Counted from the stretch's first letter, positions 1 to 7,161 are shown. The stretch: 32,681 nt of DNA from Lentisphaerota bacterium (GCA_015061525.1 SUWK01000023.1:1-32681); one strand, 5' to 3'. Notes: a model not told the origin generated them from the sequence alone. Translations and numbers: made by a program.

Positions 1-112
1 GTGAAGACATTCGAACCGTTGACCTTTGGTTCTCATTTGCGAAAATTGGTGGATAAACTAATATTGTTTGATGCGAAGATGCTCGAACCTCTGACCTCTG
101 TATCCCTTTGGG
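1..112. repeat. Two imperfect direct repeats, 72 bp apart
   Basis: Bases 1-40 and 73-112 align without gaps at roughly three quarters identity; both contain TCGAACC followed by TGACCT. Read on the minus strand each copy contains GGTTCGA, the core of a tRNA T-loop, and the 72-bp spacing is close to the length of a tRNA gene. However, no acceptor or T-stem pairing can be completed on either strand, so these are at best eroded tRNA 3' halves. An open frame on plus runs through this region from the window edge to 189, but it has no recognisable protein features and is not called. Confidence 0.3.
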
Positions 113-140
113 GAAAAAGTCGCTGGTTCAACTATTTTTT

Positions 141-313
141 GGGGCATTTTGCGTTTGTTTCGGAGAAAAAGTCCTTTCGGTTAAGCTGAAAATTTTTCTC
201 CAAACAAAAACAGAGATATTTTCGCGAGATAACGAAGCAATGACCATAATTCATTAACTTGCAACCATTTGAGCTTGGGAGAATTTTTCGAATCAAGCGA
301 AAATGCTCCACCA
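141..313 (+). ncRNA. Candidate structured RNA with tRNA-like ends
   Basis: Bases 141-150 (GGGGCATTTT) pair with 300-309 (AAAATGCTCC) over ten positions, including a G3-U wobble, and are followed directly by ACCA (310-313). This is the layout of an alanine-type acceptor stem with its CCA end. Directly 5' of the 3' acceptor strand, TTTCG (286-290) and CGAAA (298-302) form a five-bp stem with a seven-base loop, but the loop (AATCAAG) is not a T-loop consensus. Between the ends lies a strong hairpin: 154-170 pairs with 193-208 over 16 bp with one bulged C, capped by a small stem (175-180 with 186-191). An intrinsic terminator follows at 327-361. A tmRNA would show this acceptor, but no tag reading frame or tmRNA core is visible and about 170 nt is too short. 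It could be a degraded tmRNA or tRNA-Ala locus, or a new RNA. Confidence 0.3.
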
Positions 314-326
314 TTAAGAAAACCTA

Positions 327-361
327 CGGAATCAGGAAGTCAAAGTCTGGTTCCGTTTTTC
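327..361 (+). terminator. Intrinsic terminator
   Basis: CGGAATCAG (327-335) pairs with CTGGTTCCG (347-355) over nine positions including one G-U, followed by a T-run from 356. It points to the right and would end a transcript coming from the structured element at 141-313, since no protein gene lies directly upstream. Confidence 0.6.
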
Positions 362-681
362 TTTGTCTTTAATGCCCGCACAATCAACGATTTGAGCAAA
401 ACAGAGAACGCCAGGCATGGGAAACTCCCTAACCTGTGGGCCACAGTTTCTCCCTTTATCCGGGCTATTTTCTCTCTTTCTCTGTAGGGTCAGGAACTCG
501 TCCCAAGCTCAAATTACGCTCAAACCGAGCAAAGGACGAGGTTCAGAGGAGTAAGGCAACTGCTGTTTAATGCGAACATAGCGAACATTCCCGATATTGA
601 AAATCGCGAGCTTTTCCTATAAAAAGTTCGTAGTTTGTGCATTGTGTTACTATATTTATTTATAAGCTCAAACAGCTGTAT
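362..681. other. Gene-free stretch with an inverted repeat at 494-544
   Basis: No coding sequence is convincing here. Bases 494-503 (GAACTCGTCC) pair with 534-544 (GGACGAGGTTC) with a single bulge, and a nested GCTC/GAGC pair (507-510 with 527-530) sits in the loop, so the segment could fold as RNA or mark a mobile-element remnant. Nothing else is recognised between the terminator at 327-361 and the aldolase terminator. Confidence 0.3.
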
Positions 682-728
682 CAAAAACAAAAAAAATCCG
701 GGAAACAGAAAAATATCTGTATTCCCGG
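682..728 (-). terminator. Intrinsic terminator of the dehydrogenase-aldolase operon
   Basis: Bases 698-709 pair with 716-728 (CCGGGAA... with ...TTCCCGG, continuing as ACAGA/TCTGT with one bulge). On the minus strand the stem is followed by a long T-run (plus-strand A-run 682-696). It lies 17 bp past the aldolase stop codon. Confidence 0.8.
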
Positions 729-744
729 AAAAAATTATTTGAAA

Positions 745-2016
745 TTATTTCGGCAGATTGAATTCTGAAATGATCTCATCAACCTGTTCCTGATTGATCG
801 GATTGAATTTGCCGAGTTTGCTTGCCAGCAGAAGGCATTTTGCGGTAAATTCACAAACTTCAAGACGGTCAAATGCTTCGAGCAGTGATTTGCCTGTAGT
901 CAGAATACCGCAATTTTCAATCAGAATCACCGGATTGGCAGGAGAAAGAAGTTCAACTACTGCATTCGGATTTTTGAAATACTCTTCAGCGGAGAGTACT
1001 TTGATATCGCGCATCATAATATAGCTTTCAGGAATAACACGGCTGTCGATGGGAACGCCGGTCACTGCGTATGCCATAAGATACGGAGGTCTGGTCATGA
1101 TAACTGAATTTACCCATGGACAATGATTGAAAATATTGCGGCAGATCGCTGTGGCGGAAGAGGGAACTTTTCCGGCTTCACGCATTCCATTGAACATACG
1201 TACCATGCCAAGAGAATCGAGATACATCGGTTCAAAATTAGCGGGAGTTACAAGAAAATCATCATCTCCAAGGCGGGATGAAAGGAATGCGCTACCGCTG
1301 AAAAGCAGACGCTGCTTATATGCACGGGCGCGGAAGATTGCAAGTTCATCCCGCAATTCACACTCTTTTGCGGAAATCACATTAGGAATAAATTCCGGAT
1401 AGTTCGGTTTGGGCAGTTTTCCGATGAGCGGTTTTTCTTTGCCGAGACTTGTAGCATTGATTTGGATTCTTGCAACATAGTCCAGAGATTCAAAACGGGC
1501 AAAAGCTTCTGCAATGCTCTGACCGCACATGACCGCACCGTGATTTTCCATAATGACAGAATCTGCTCCATTGGCAAATTCTGCAGCAATGATTTTACCG
1601 AGTTTCTCACTGCCGGGGACTTCGTATTTGGCGAAAGCTACTTTGCCGCAGACTTTTGCAGCTCCGGGAATCAGTGTCGGATCCGGAATTCTTCCGGTCA
1701 GACTGAATGCGACCAACGCAGGGGAATGTGCATGGAGAACCGCACGCACATCTTCCCGCAAACCGTAAACAGAACGGTGAAAAGGCAATTCACAGCTGGG
1801 ACGGTGTTTTCCAATGACTGTACCGTCGGGAGTAACTTTGACAATATCTTCAGGACGGAGAGAACCTTTATCAATACCTGACGGCGTAATCCAGATATTA
1901 CCGTCATCGTCTTTGATAGAGAGGTTTCCGCCGCTGGTAGTGGTCATGCCCAGGTCATAAAGACGCTGAAGCGTTTGCACAAGAATATTTTTCGGATGGA
2001 TATAGCTGAAACTCAT
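745..2016 (-). CDS. Double-domain class II aldolase/adducin family protein (second domain inactive)
   Basis: This 423-aa protein belongs to the zinc-dependent class II aldolase family, whose members such as L-fuculose- or L-rhamnulose-phosphate aldolase split sugar phosphates into two three-carbon units in the cytoplasm. It contains two copies of the fold, about residues 1-215 and 216-423. The first keeps the expected residues: Glu76, the HAH pair His95 and His97, and His159 in MENHGAV. The aligned second copy has MTR in place of HAH and IENCGIL in place of ENHG, so all metal ligands are lost and it is probably structural or regulatory. Single-domain members are about 210-230 aa, so the length reflects an internal duplication. 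AAGGAG overlaps the stop codon of the upstream dehydrogenase nine bases away, so the two are one operon. The substrate cannot be fixed from sequence. Confidence 0.85.
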   Translation of the reverse strand: MSFSYIHPKNILVQTLQRLYDLGMTTTSGGNLSIKDDDGNIWITPSGIDKGSLRPEDIVKVTPDGTVIGKHRPSCELPFHRSVYGLREDVRAVLHAHSPALVAFSLTGRIPDPTLIPGAAKVCGKVAFAKYEVPGSEKLGKIIAAEFANGADSVIMENHGAVMCGQSIAEAFARFESLDYVARIQINATSLGKEKPLIGKLPKPNYPEFIPNVISAKECELRDELAIFRARAYKQRLLFSGSAFLSSRLGDDDFLVTPANFEPMYLDSLGMVRMFNGMREAGKVPSSATAICRNIFNHCPWVNSVIMTRPPYLMAYAVTGVPIDSRVIPESYIMMRDIKVLSAEEYFKNPNAVVELLSPANPVILIENCGILTTGKSLLEAFDRLEVCEFTAKCLLLASKLGKFNPINQEQVDEIISEFNLPK

Positions 2017-2025
2017 TTTTTCTCC

Positions 2026-3129
2026 TTATTCATTGACAACTGCGACTTTTATGCCGAGCATTTTGACATTCGTCTCAAGAGCTTCTGTGATGTCTTTCAG
2101 GGGGAAGTGATGAGTTACAAGTTGTTCAACCGGCAGACCGATACCTGCGGCACGCTTGAGGAAAGAGAAGGTGATGGGATAATCCTGCGGAGTATAAACC
2201 CATGAACCGACCGCAGTGACTTCTTTATTGCAGAGGTCAAAGTGGTGGTTGATGGAACAATTGCCTCCATCCATGAAAAATCCGACTTCGCAAAGACCTC
2301 CGCCGCGGCGGATGAGTTTCCATGCATTTGCACCTGCCTGTGCAACACCGGTACACTGGAAAACAAATTCAGCACCCAGTCCGTCAGTTACTTTTTTGAC
2401 ATCAGCGAGCATATCATCGAAAGAGGGATACTTGGTAAAATTGAAAGTGTGTGTGGCACCGAGCGTTTTGGCAATTTCCAAACGGTTGTCGTTTCCGTCA
2501 ACAGCGATAATATTTTCGATACCGAGAGTGCGGAGGACAGCCATTACAAGCAATCCGATAGGGCCTGTACCCTGAACGAGTACTTTTGTATTGAAATTGA
2601 GCAGATGAGTCGTTTTTGCCCGTTCCACAGCATGAACTGCAACTGCTGCAGGTTCAACCAGCAGACGCTGATCCAGAGTCATATCGGAAACATTGAAAAA
2701 TGTTGAATTTGCTCTGACTTTCATGTGAGTTGCAAAATAACCGTTGAGATGAGTATCATCATCAGGGAAAAGTCCGTAAACACCGACATTTTCACAAAGA
2801 TTTGTGCGAGCCGGAGTATTTTTGCAGGCACTGCATTCGCCGCAGGGGATAATGCATGTAACAATGCTGTCGCCGACTTTAACCGGCATGCCGGCAGAGT
2901 CTTTGGTAATATTTTTACCGAGTTTGACGATCTCTCCTGAACCTTCATGGCCGAGTACAACAGGACAGAGCCCGAAAGGATCACGTTTGTATTCATGACC
3001 GTCAGTACCGCAAACACCGCAGCCCTGAACCTTGATGATCATTTCATCATCATTGATTTCGGGGATGGGGAATTCACGGAATTCAAATTTTCCAGGTGCA
3101 ACGAGAACAGCAGCTGTAGCCTTTTCCAT
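2026..3129 (-). CDS. Zinc-dependent medium-chain alcohol dehydrogenase
   Basis: This 367-aa protein is a medium-chain dehydrogenase/reductase that should oxidise an alcohol or polyol with NAD. With the start at 3129, the catalytic zinc ligand region is Cys40 (GVCGTD) and His61-Glu62 (GHEGSG); a structural zinc site is formed by Cys96, 99, 102 and 112. The Rossmann motif GTGPIG is followed by an acidic residue in AVDGNDN, which favours NAD over NADP. An alternative ATG at 3165 would add 12 residues, but it has no ribosome site and would leave almost no leader from the promoter at 3180-3208; the ATG at 3129 has GTGAG six bases upstream. Being the first gene of an operon with a sugar-phosphate-type aldolase suggests a role in sugar or sugar-alcohol breakdown. 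The exact substrate is unknown. Confidence 0.88.
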   Translation of the reverse strand: MEKATAAVLVAPGKFEFREFPIPEINDDEMIIKVQGCGVCGTDGHEYKRDPFGLCPVVLGHEGSGEIVKLGKNITKDSAGMPVKVGDSIVTCIIPCGECSACKNTPARTNLCENVGVYGLFPDDDTHLNGYFATHMKVRANSTFFNVSDMTLDQRLLVEPAAVAVHAVERAKTTHLLNFNTKVLVQGTGPIGLLVMAVLRTLGIENIIAVDGNDNRLEIAKTLGATHTFNFTKYPSFDDMLADVKKVTDGLGAEFVFQCTGVAQAGANAWKLIRRGGGLCEVGFFMDGGNCSINHHFDLCNKEVTAVGSWVYTPQDYPITFSFLKRAAGIGLPVEQLVTHHFPLKDITEALETNVKMLGIKVAVVNE

Positions 3130-3172
3130 AAAAAACTCACTTTCTTTAATATTTAAGGGAGGCATTAATCCC

Positions 3173-3208
3173 GTATGTTAATATACCACAATATCATTCA
3201 ATAATCAA
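3173..3208 (-). promoter_or_regulatory. Promoter with overlapping operator-like palindrome for the dehydrogenase operon
   Basis: On the minus strand TTGATT (3203-3208) and TATATT (3180-3185) are separated by 17 bases. A 14-bp palindrome, GTATGTTAATATAC (3173-3186), in which only one pair of symmetric positions fails to match, overlaps the -10 box and the expected start point. That is where a repressor would bind. No regulator gene is adjacent. Confidence 0.6.
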
Positions 3209-3264
3209 GTAAAATCGATAATAATATATGTTGTAAAAAATCCATCTTGAATCTGGAGGATTTG

Positions 3265-3363
3265 TTGTGTTGCCGCAATTGTCGTTACTGTAAAGCTGGA
3301 AAACTGTGTCTATGGAGCATTGAACCTTGCAGAAAGTCATGGCGAAAGAATACACCGATATGA
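3265..3363 (+). CDS. Possible 32-aa cysteine-rich small protein
   Basis: A TTG codon five bases after a perfect GGAGG (3255-3259) opens a 32-residue frame beginning MCCRNCRYCKAGKLC and ending before the TGA at 3361-3363. Six of 32 residues are cysteine, in C-C-x2-C-x2-C-x5-C-x6-C spacing that could bind a metal. Nothing is recognised by family, and other start codons nearby give only very short frames. It lies in an otherwise empty 370-bp gap between divergently placed genes. The case rests only on the ribosome site and composition, so it may be chance. Confidence 0.2.
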   Translation: MCCRNCRYCKAGKLCLWSIEPCRKSWRKNTPI

Positions 3364-3479
3364 TGTAAAAAATGAAAGTTGCCTGCTTGCAAAGTTTTTT
3401 CTTTAATTACATTACCAGATATAGAAATTGGTTTGATTTCTGAAAGGACAGAGAGAAACAATGATTCGTTTTTACACAG

Positions 3480-3509
3480 TTGAAAGATTTTACAGAATAT
3501 GTCTATATT
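3480..3509 (+). promoter_or_regulatory. Weak candidate promoter for the small membrane protein
   Basis: TTGAAA (3480-3485) and TATATT (3504-3509) lie 18 bases apart, about 30 bases before the ATG at 3538. The region is AT-rich, so the match could be chance. Confidence 0.3.
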
Positions 3510-3537
3510 CTTTTCCGATTTTGTAACGGAGTTCCAA

Positions 3538-3936
3538 ATGGAAATATTAAGAGCGTTTTTCATTATCGCTTTGTTTGCTTTGGGGGCATGCGGACTTTGT
3601 AATATATTGTGTTTGTTCTCCAGACCGCACAAATGGTGCGAACTGTTGATATTTCCTCAGCTTATTTGGTATATTCTTGGAATTATTGTACTTGGAGAAA
3701 TATATTTTAAACTGCAAACAGAAACACAATGGTATCTCATAACTTATGGATATCCTATTCTGCTTTTACCGATACAATTTTTTGCTTGTTGCAAATTTCT
3801 TTCTTTACACAGGCAGAAAAAGCGGGAATATGAAAAGTTTTTGTATCTGGCAATTTCCCAAATGATTTCAATGATTATGTTTTCTTTAGTTTGGATTCTG
3901 CCGGGATATGCAGTTCTGTGGTCACAAGCTGCATAA
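3538..3936 (+). CDS. Small integral membrane protein, unknown function
   Basis: This 132-aa protein is mostly hydrophobic and shows about four membrane spans: near residues 4-27, 38-57, 68-88 and 104-125, with a short basic stretch (RQKKREYEK) between the third and fourth. No family is recognised. The start is set at the ATG at 3538, which has GGAG six bases upstream; an ATG at 3499 in the same frame has no ribosome site. It stands alone on plus, downstream of the divergently transcribed dehydrogenase operon. Confidence 0.55.
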   Translation: MEILRAFFIIALFALGACGLCNILCLFSRPHKWCELLIFPQLIWYILGIIVLGEIYFKLQTETQWYLITYGYPILLLPIQFFACCKFLSLHRQKKREYEKFLYLAISQMISMIMFSLVWILPGYAVLWSQAA

Positions 3937-4153
3937 TTATCAAGTGATAAAACTTCCCGAAAATCAACAGGGAAAGTCTCCCGCATTATTTTTCAGCAAT
4001 TTGGGATCTCATAAGATTTTTTTCGCAGTGTTATGCCTTTCTATCAAATAAAATATTGCAAATACGAACTTTTTTATCGTTTGAACGTAAAAAATCTTCA
4101 GGAGCAAAGTCCGCTGCCAATTTACATAACCTCCACCATTAAAAATCTCTCAA
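3937..4153. other. Gene-free stretch with long-range inverted repeat
   Basis: No reading frame is convincing. Bases 4013-4025 pair with 4086-4098 (AAGATTTTTT with AAAAAATCTT, then CG with CG after a T-T mismatch), enclosing about 60 bases. Downstream, CTCCACCATTAA (4131-4142) repeats exactly the 12 bases found at 306-317, again just ahead of an intrinsic terminator. Unlike the first locus, no acceptor-stem partner or T-stem can be found. It may be a decayed RNA gene, an attachment-site duplicate, or chance. Confidence 0.25.
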
Positions 4154-4187
4154 GAGTTCAGTCAAGTATGATTGAACTCTTTGTTTT
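4154..4187 (+). terminator. Intrinsic terminator
   Basis: GAGTTCAGT (4154-4162) pairs with ATTGAACTC (4171-4179), with one G-T pair, followed by TTTGTTTTA. It is oriented to stop rightward transcription coming from the membrane-protein gene or from the structured stretch at 3937-4153. Confidence 0.65.
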
Positions 4188-4276
4188 ATAGTGATTTGTG
4201 GCTGTACCGCAATGGTTTACAGCAACTCCAATCCTTTACTGTACCCCTGCCGAAATTGTAAACATGAGTGGTCAAA

Positions 4277-4900
4277 ATGAATATGGATATAAATATAACG
4301 CAATATATTGACCTGGAATCATACAGCAGTACGCCCGGATTTTTAGGATATACAGACAACGCTCCGGATTTTTCAAAAGCAGGAATTGATGCCTTGTGCG
4401 ATGACTTTCTGCAAAAAATGACAGAGTATATCAACGATGTGACGGTTGTTTCCTCGCTTTTTATAAGCAGCAATAAAGAAGAACTTTCAACAGATTATGA
4501 CATGTCTTTGGAGAAAATAGACAAATTTTTACACGCGTTATTAAAAAACGGCATGGTGAAAATCATTGTTTTGGATATGCTCCCGGAGCCCGATTCCCCT
4601 CAATTTGATCAGGAATTTCTCAAACTTGAAAACGACTGCGGCGTGTTGGATACACCTGATACAGAAACTCTGAAAAACATATTGCGGTCATTCTTTTGTG
4701 CCGTGGGATTGCATGGACATCTTTTGTTATTCTTCCATGCGGCGGAACTTATCATCTATCCGCACACCGATGATCTTGGTTTTGGCTTTATCAGTATGCT
4801 CAAGAATAAAGACCGTCAGCAGGAGCAAACAGAATGGCGGCAAAAATACTTTTATAATTTTCAAAGTTCAAAAGTAAAATCGTGCCCAAGTTCCCGGTAA
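4277..4900 (+). CDS. Hypothetical protein
   Basis: This 207-aa soluble, acidic protein has no signal peptide, no membrane span and no domain that I recognise. The middle (DKFLHALLKNGMVKIIVLDM) and the segment SFFCAVGLHGHLLLFFHA look like helices or strands of a folded globular domain, so it is probably a real protein. The frame could also open at a GTG at 4268; the ATG at 4277 is preferred on codon type only, as neither has a strong ribosome site. Its last 40 bases overlap the end of the convergent gene at 4861-5340. Confidence 0.5.
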   Translation: MNMDINITQYIDLESYSSTPGFLGYTDNAPDFSKAGIDALCDDFLQKMTEYINDVTVVSSLFISSNKEELSTDYDMSLEKIDKFLHALLKNGMVKIIVLDMLPEPDSPQFDQEFLKLENDCGVLDTPDTETLKNILRSFFCAVGLHGHLLLFFHAAELIIYPHTDDLGFGFISMLKNKDRQQEQTEWRQKYFYNFQSSKVKSCPSSR

Positions 4901-5340
4901 TAGTCGATCATAAGTTGATAGGAAGCGGAATCTTCGGCGGCAAGGAACCGCAGTTGTTCATCAATGGCACTCTCTGCATACGGCGGCAACTCATCCCGCA
5001 GTAAACAAGCGTAATTCACCAGCATTGAAGCACAAATCAAAGGTGTTGTTCCGGCAAGAAAATCCCGGCGCAGTACCAGTTGTTTTTTCTTGTGCCAAAC
5101 ACAAAATGGCGGCAAGTGCCGATTCCGGGCAACAAGTATCATGCGGATATTTTCAGTAACCAAATTATAGTGTTCAGCATTGCCGGTATGTGTTTTGAGA
5201 ACCTTCAACGCCCCGGCAATAATATCGGCATCCTCCCGACAGGAGGCAATAACGCTGATATTATCTGCGGCAAACACTTTTCCCGCCCGCAACGCCGAAA
5301 ATGCGGTAAGCAGTTTTAAGATCAGTCGTTTTATTGGCAT
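4861..5340 (-). CDS. Hypothetical protein
   Basis: This 159-aa protein starts at an ATG with AAGGA seven bases upstream; a TTG one codon earlier is less likely. The N-terminus (KRLILKLLTAFSALRAGKVFA) is mildly hydrophobic and basic but reads more as an amphipathic helix than as a clear export signal. The remainder is predicted mostly helical and ends in YYRELGHDFTFEL. I recognise no family. It lies just downstream of the array of ACGGAC/GTCCGT motifs at 5367-5417 and is transcribed in the same direction as the two genes that follow to the right. Confidence 0.5.
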   Translation of the reverse strand: MPIKRLILKLLTAFSALRAGKVFAADNISVIASCREDADIIAGALKVLKTHTGNAEHYNLVTENIRMILVARNRHLPPFCVWHKKKQLVLRRDFLAGTTPLICASMLVNYACLLRDELPPYAESAIDEQLRFLAAEDSASYQLMIDYYRELGHDFTFEL

Positions 5341-5366
5341 CAATGATTCCTTTTTGAAAAATTTTT

Positions 5367-5417
5367 ACGGACTTTTACAGACACTAACGGACACTAACAG
5401 AGTCCGTATTTGTCCGT
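5367..5417. repeat. 10-nt periodic ACGGAC/GTCCGT array (left)
   Basis: ACGGAC or a one-base variant occurs at 5367, 5377 (ACAGAC) and 5387, with a weaker ACAGAG at 5397: an exact 10-base period. The orientation then flips to GTCCGT at 5402 and 5412, so the array as a whole is an inverted repeat. The same hexamer is arrayed at 6571-6620 and 7028-7067. Confidence 0.75.
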
Positions 5418-5435
5418 GTTTCCGGTAATATTCTT

Positions 5436-6428
5436 TCAATACGGCGCAGGCAAGGCTTCAAATTTCATGTCATTGAAGTCGTGGAGCAATCGCTCTTTCA
5501 GGTCTGCACGGCGTAAGTCGATGGCATAAATAGCACCATTTTCAGCATAAACGATCCGCTTGCGGCGAGTGTCGAAATCTGCCCATTCCCAGGATTTGCC
5601 GTCAAGCAGGGTATTTCTTTCTGCATCCAGTACGGTATGGGTTTCTGCGTATGCTGTATTTTTGCCATAGCCGAATTCTTTCCGCAGGATCAAATCTTGG
5701 GGTAATGTTTTTTCAAAAATATATTGTTCGCCGGGAATATTGATATATTGCCAGTTATCACGAAGCAGTCGGAAAGGATAAATTCCGGGACATTCACCGT
5801 TGTTTTCGGTTACCCATTGGGGAACCGGCGGTTCGGCAAGTTCTTTGAATTTGCGGCTTTGGATATGGTGCAGATGTTCGCCACGAAACATCAATGGCGT
5901 ATTGATCCATACGGTCTTTTCGTCAATGAATTTGCCGCCGCCATTCCATCCGGAACCGTTGAACCAGAGGTCGATCGCTTTCAAATAAGGCGCACGGGAA
6001 ATCGCCGTCCAACTGCGGTCGGTGTAATCGCGCCCGTTGCGGATTTTTTGAATTTCTTTTGCAAACTCTTTGCGGATAAGTTCTTCTTCGCATTCACGCT
6101 GCTGAAAATATTTTTCATAACTGCGGATACTGCCGTAAAAAGGTTCTCCGATGCGTTCAATAACTTTATCATTGACAAATTTTTCCACCGGATTGACATT
6201 ACCGTATTTGGCGGCAAAGTAGAGCAGATATTCGCCATCCGGAGATAGATCACAGCGGAATGGATAGATCCTGCCCCGCAGCCATTGTCCGACCATAAAA
6301 GTGTCTTTCCCTAAATCCCACCCGATGACCGCAACACACGAAGACGGCCCACGGCGGAACACCACCGCTTTATTGCCTTTCCGGGGCAGTATGGCATGAA
6401 GTTTTGCGTAAGTTTTATTACTCATCAT
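5436..6428 (-). CDS. Conserved protein of unknown function
   Basis: This 330-aa protein belongs to a family I recognise from other bacteria only as conserved hypothetical proteins. The landmarks are AVVFRRGPS (21-29), GQWLRGRIY (47-55), LSPDGEYLLYFAA (61-73) and SWTAISRAPYLKAI (139-152), suggesting a beta-rich, possibly propeller-like fold. Between the last two motifs lies a highly charged insert of about 60 residues (74-137), probably helical, which I do not recall in relatives. No signal peptide is present. Its ATG at 6428 overlaps the stop of the upstream four-helix gene by 11 bases, and AAGGA inside that gene serves either Met1 or Met2, so the two are translationally coupled. Function unknown. 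Confidence 0.7.
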   Translation of the reverse strand: MMSNKTYAKLHAILPRKGNKAVVFRRGPSSCVAVIGWDLGKDTFMVGQWLRGRIYPFRCDLSPDGEYLLYFAAKYGNVNPVEKFVNDKVIERIGEPFYGSIRSYEKYFQQRECEEELIRKEFAKEIQKIRNGRDYTDRSWTAISRAPYLKAIDLWFNGSGWNGGGKFIDEKTVWINTPLMFRGEHLHHIQSRKFKELAEPPVPQWVTENNGECPGIYPFRLLRDNWQYINIPGEQYIFEKTLPQDLILRKEFGYGKNTAYAETHTVLDAERNTLLDGKSWEWADFDTRRKRIVYAENGAIYAIDLRRADLKERLLHDFNDMKFEALPAPY

Positions 6429-7017
6429 TTTTCCTTTTCTTCAGACGTTGCTGATACATCCGTTCTGAAAAACCGCCTCCTTTTTCAAAGTCGGCTGCAA
6501 GCCGGGCAAGCTGACGGTCAAGCAAATGACAGGCAACATTGAGCAACAGTAATACTGCGTTGGCAACGATGACGGACTGTAACGGACAAGTACGGACACT
6601 TGCGGACATTGACGGATGTTGTTTTGCGTTTTGCACAAAAGTTCTGAAATCTGCCATCGTACTTACGCGGCATCTGATAAACTCTTGAGTCAACGGATGT
6701 TCTTTGCTCCAAAGCGGAGCTGTATGCTGACGCAGATAATCTTCATAATCAAGGCGTAATTCTTCAAGAGAAGCTCTTGCAACATTGGTCAACTTCAATT
6801 CGGTACGTTTACTGGTTGCCGCTGCGACCGAACCTTCGGCGATATTCTGAACTCCGGAACGTGCCGCCTGTACCATCTGGTCGATCGTTCTTGAGTTTTT
6901 AGGGATATACAATTCAACAAAACGGACGGTAATATCAAAACAAAGCTGCGCCAACTGAAAAGATTTCAATTTGCGATAGCCTCCGTGCGGGAATAAAAGT
7001 TGTCCATTGTCTTTCAT
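6418..7017 (-). CDS. Four-helix-bundle protein with C-terminal suffix domain
   Basis: This 199-aa protein matches the 23S rRNA intervening-sequence/four-helix-bundle family. Residues 12-97 (GYRKLKSFQLAQ..., QMVQAARSGVQNIAEG, SLEELRLDYEDYL) form the bundle, and 150-191 (IVANAVLLLLNVACHLLDRQ ... GGFSERMY) match the suffix domain found on a subset of relatives. The linker 133-149 is encoded by five exact 10-base units of the ACGGAC array, so this part of the protein is repeat-derived. The fold is shared with the Avd accessory protein of diversity-generating retroelements, but no reverse transcriptase is present. The ATG lacks a ribosome site and its leader carries another array. The biochemical role of the family is unclear; nucleic-acid binding is plausible. 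Confidence 0.85.
   Translation of the reverse strand: MKDNGQLLFPHGGYRKLKSFQLAQLCFDITVRFVELYIPKNSRTIDQMVQAARSGVQNIAEGSVAAATSKRTELKLTNVARASLEELRLDYEDYLRQHTAPLWSKEHPLTQEFIRCRVSTMADFRTFVQNAKQHPSMSASVRTCPLQSVIVANAVLLLLNVACHLLDRQLARLAADFEKGGGFSERMYQQRLKKRKNDE
6571..6620. repeat. 10-nt periodic ACGGAC array inside the four-helix gene
   Basis: Five units with exact 10-base spacing: ACGGAC at 6572, 6582 and 6592, then GCGGAC at 6602 and ACGGAT at 6612. Because ten is not a multiple of three, the gene reads the same motif in successive frames; gain or loss of three units would keep the frame. Confidence 0.85.
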
Positions 7018-7027
7018 ATCAGTATGA

Positions 7028-7067
7028 GTCCGTTGCAGTCCGTTTTTTTGTCCGTTTTAGTGTCCGC
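7028..7067. repeat. GTCCGT array upstream of the four-helix gene
   Basis: GTCCGT occurs at 7028, 7038 and 7050, with GTCCGC at 7062 (spacings 10, 12 and 12). It occupies the 5' leader of the four-helix gene and, with the array at 5367-5417, brackets a 1.7-kb segment. Confidence 0.7.
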
Positions 7068-7161
7068 AATTATAATTTTCTCGATGCCATAAAATAACAT
7101 TGCAAGCAATAAAATTCAAATCATAAAATCAGCTTTTTACAGACTTTTCTTTTTACTTCGC

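Noticed and set aside
1-189. Open frame at the left edge
   Set aside because: It reads through the imperfect repeats and into the strong hairpin at 154-208, with no ribosome site visible and no protein character; its true start, if any, is outside the window.
3285-3632. 115-aa frame on minus
   Set aside because: It is antisense to the well-supported membrane protein and has no ribosome site.
4013-4138. tmRNA at the second CTCCACCA site
   Set aside because: A GCA AAT ACG frame occurs inside, but it ends in FFIV rather than a tag-like end, and no acceptor partner or T-arm pairing is found.
6571-6620. CRISPR array
   Set aside because: The repeats are only 6-10 bases with no spacers of useful length, and no cas gene is present.
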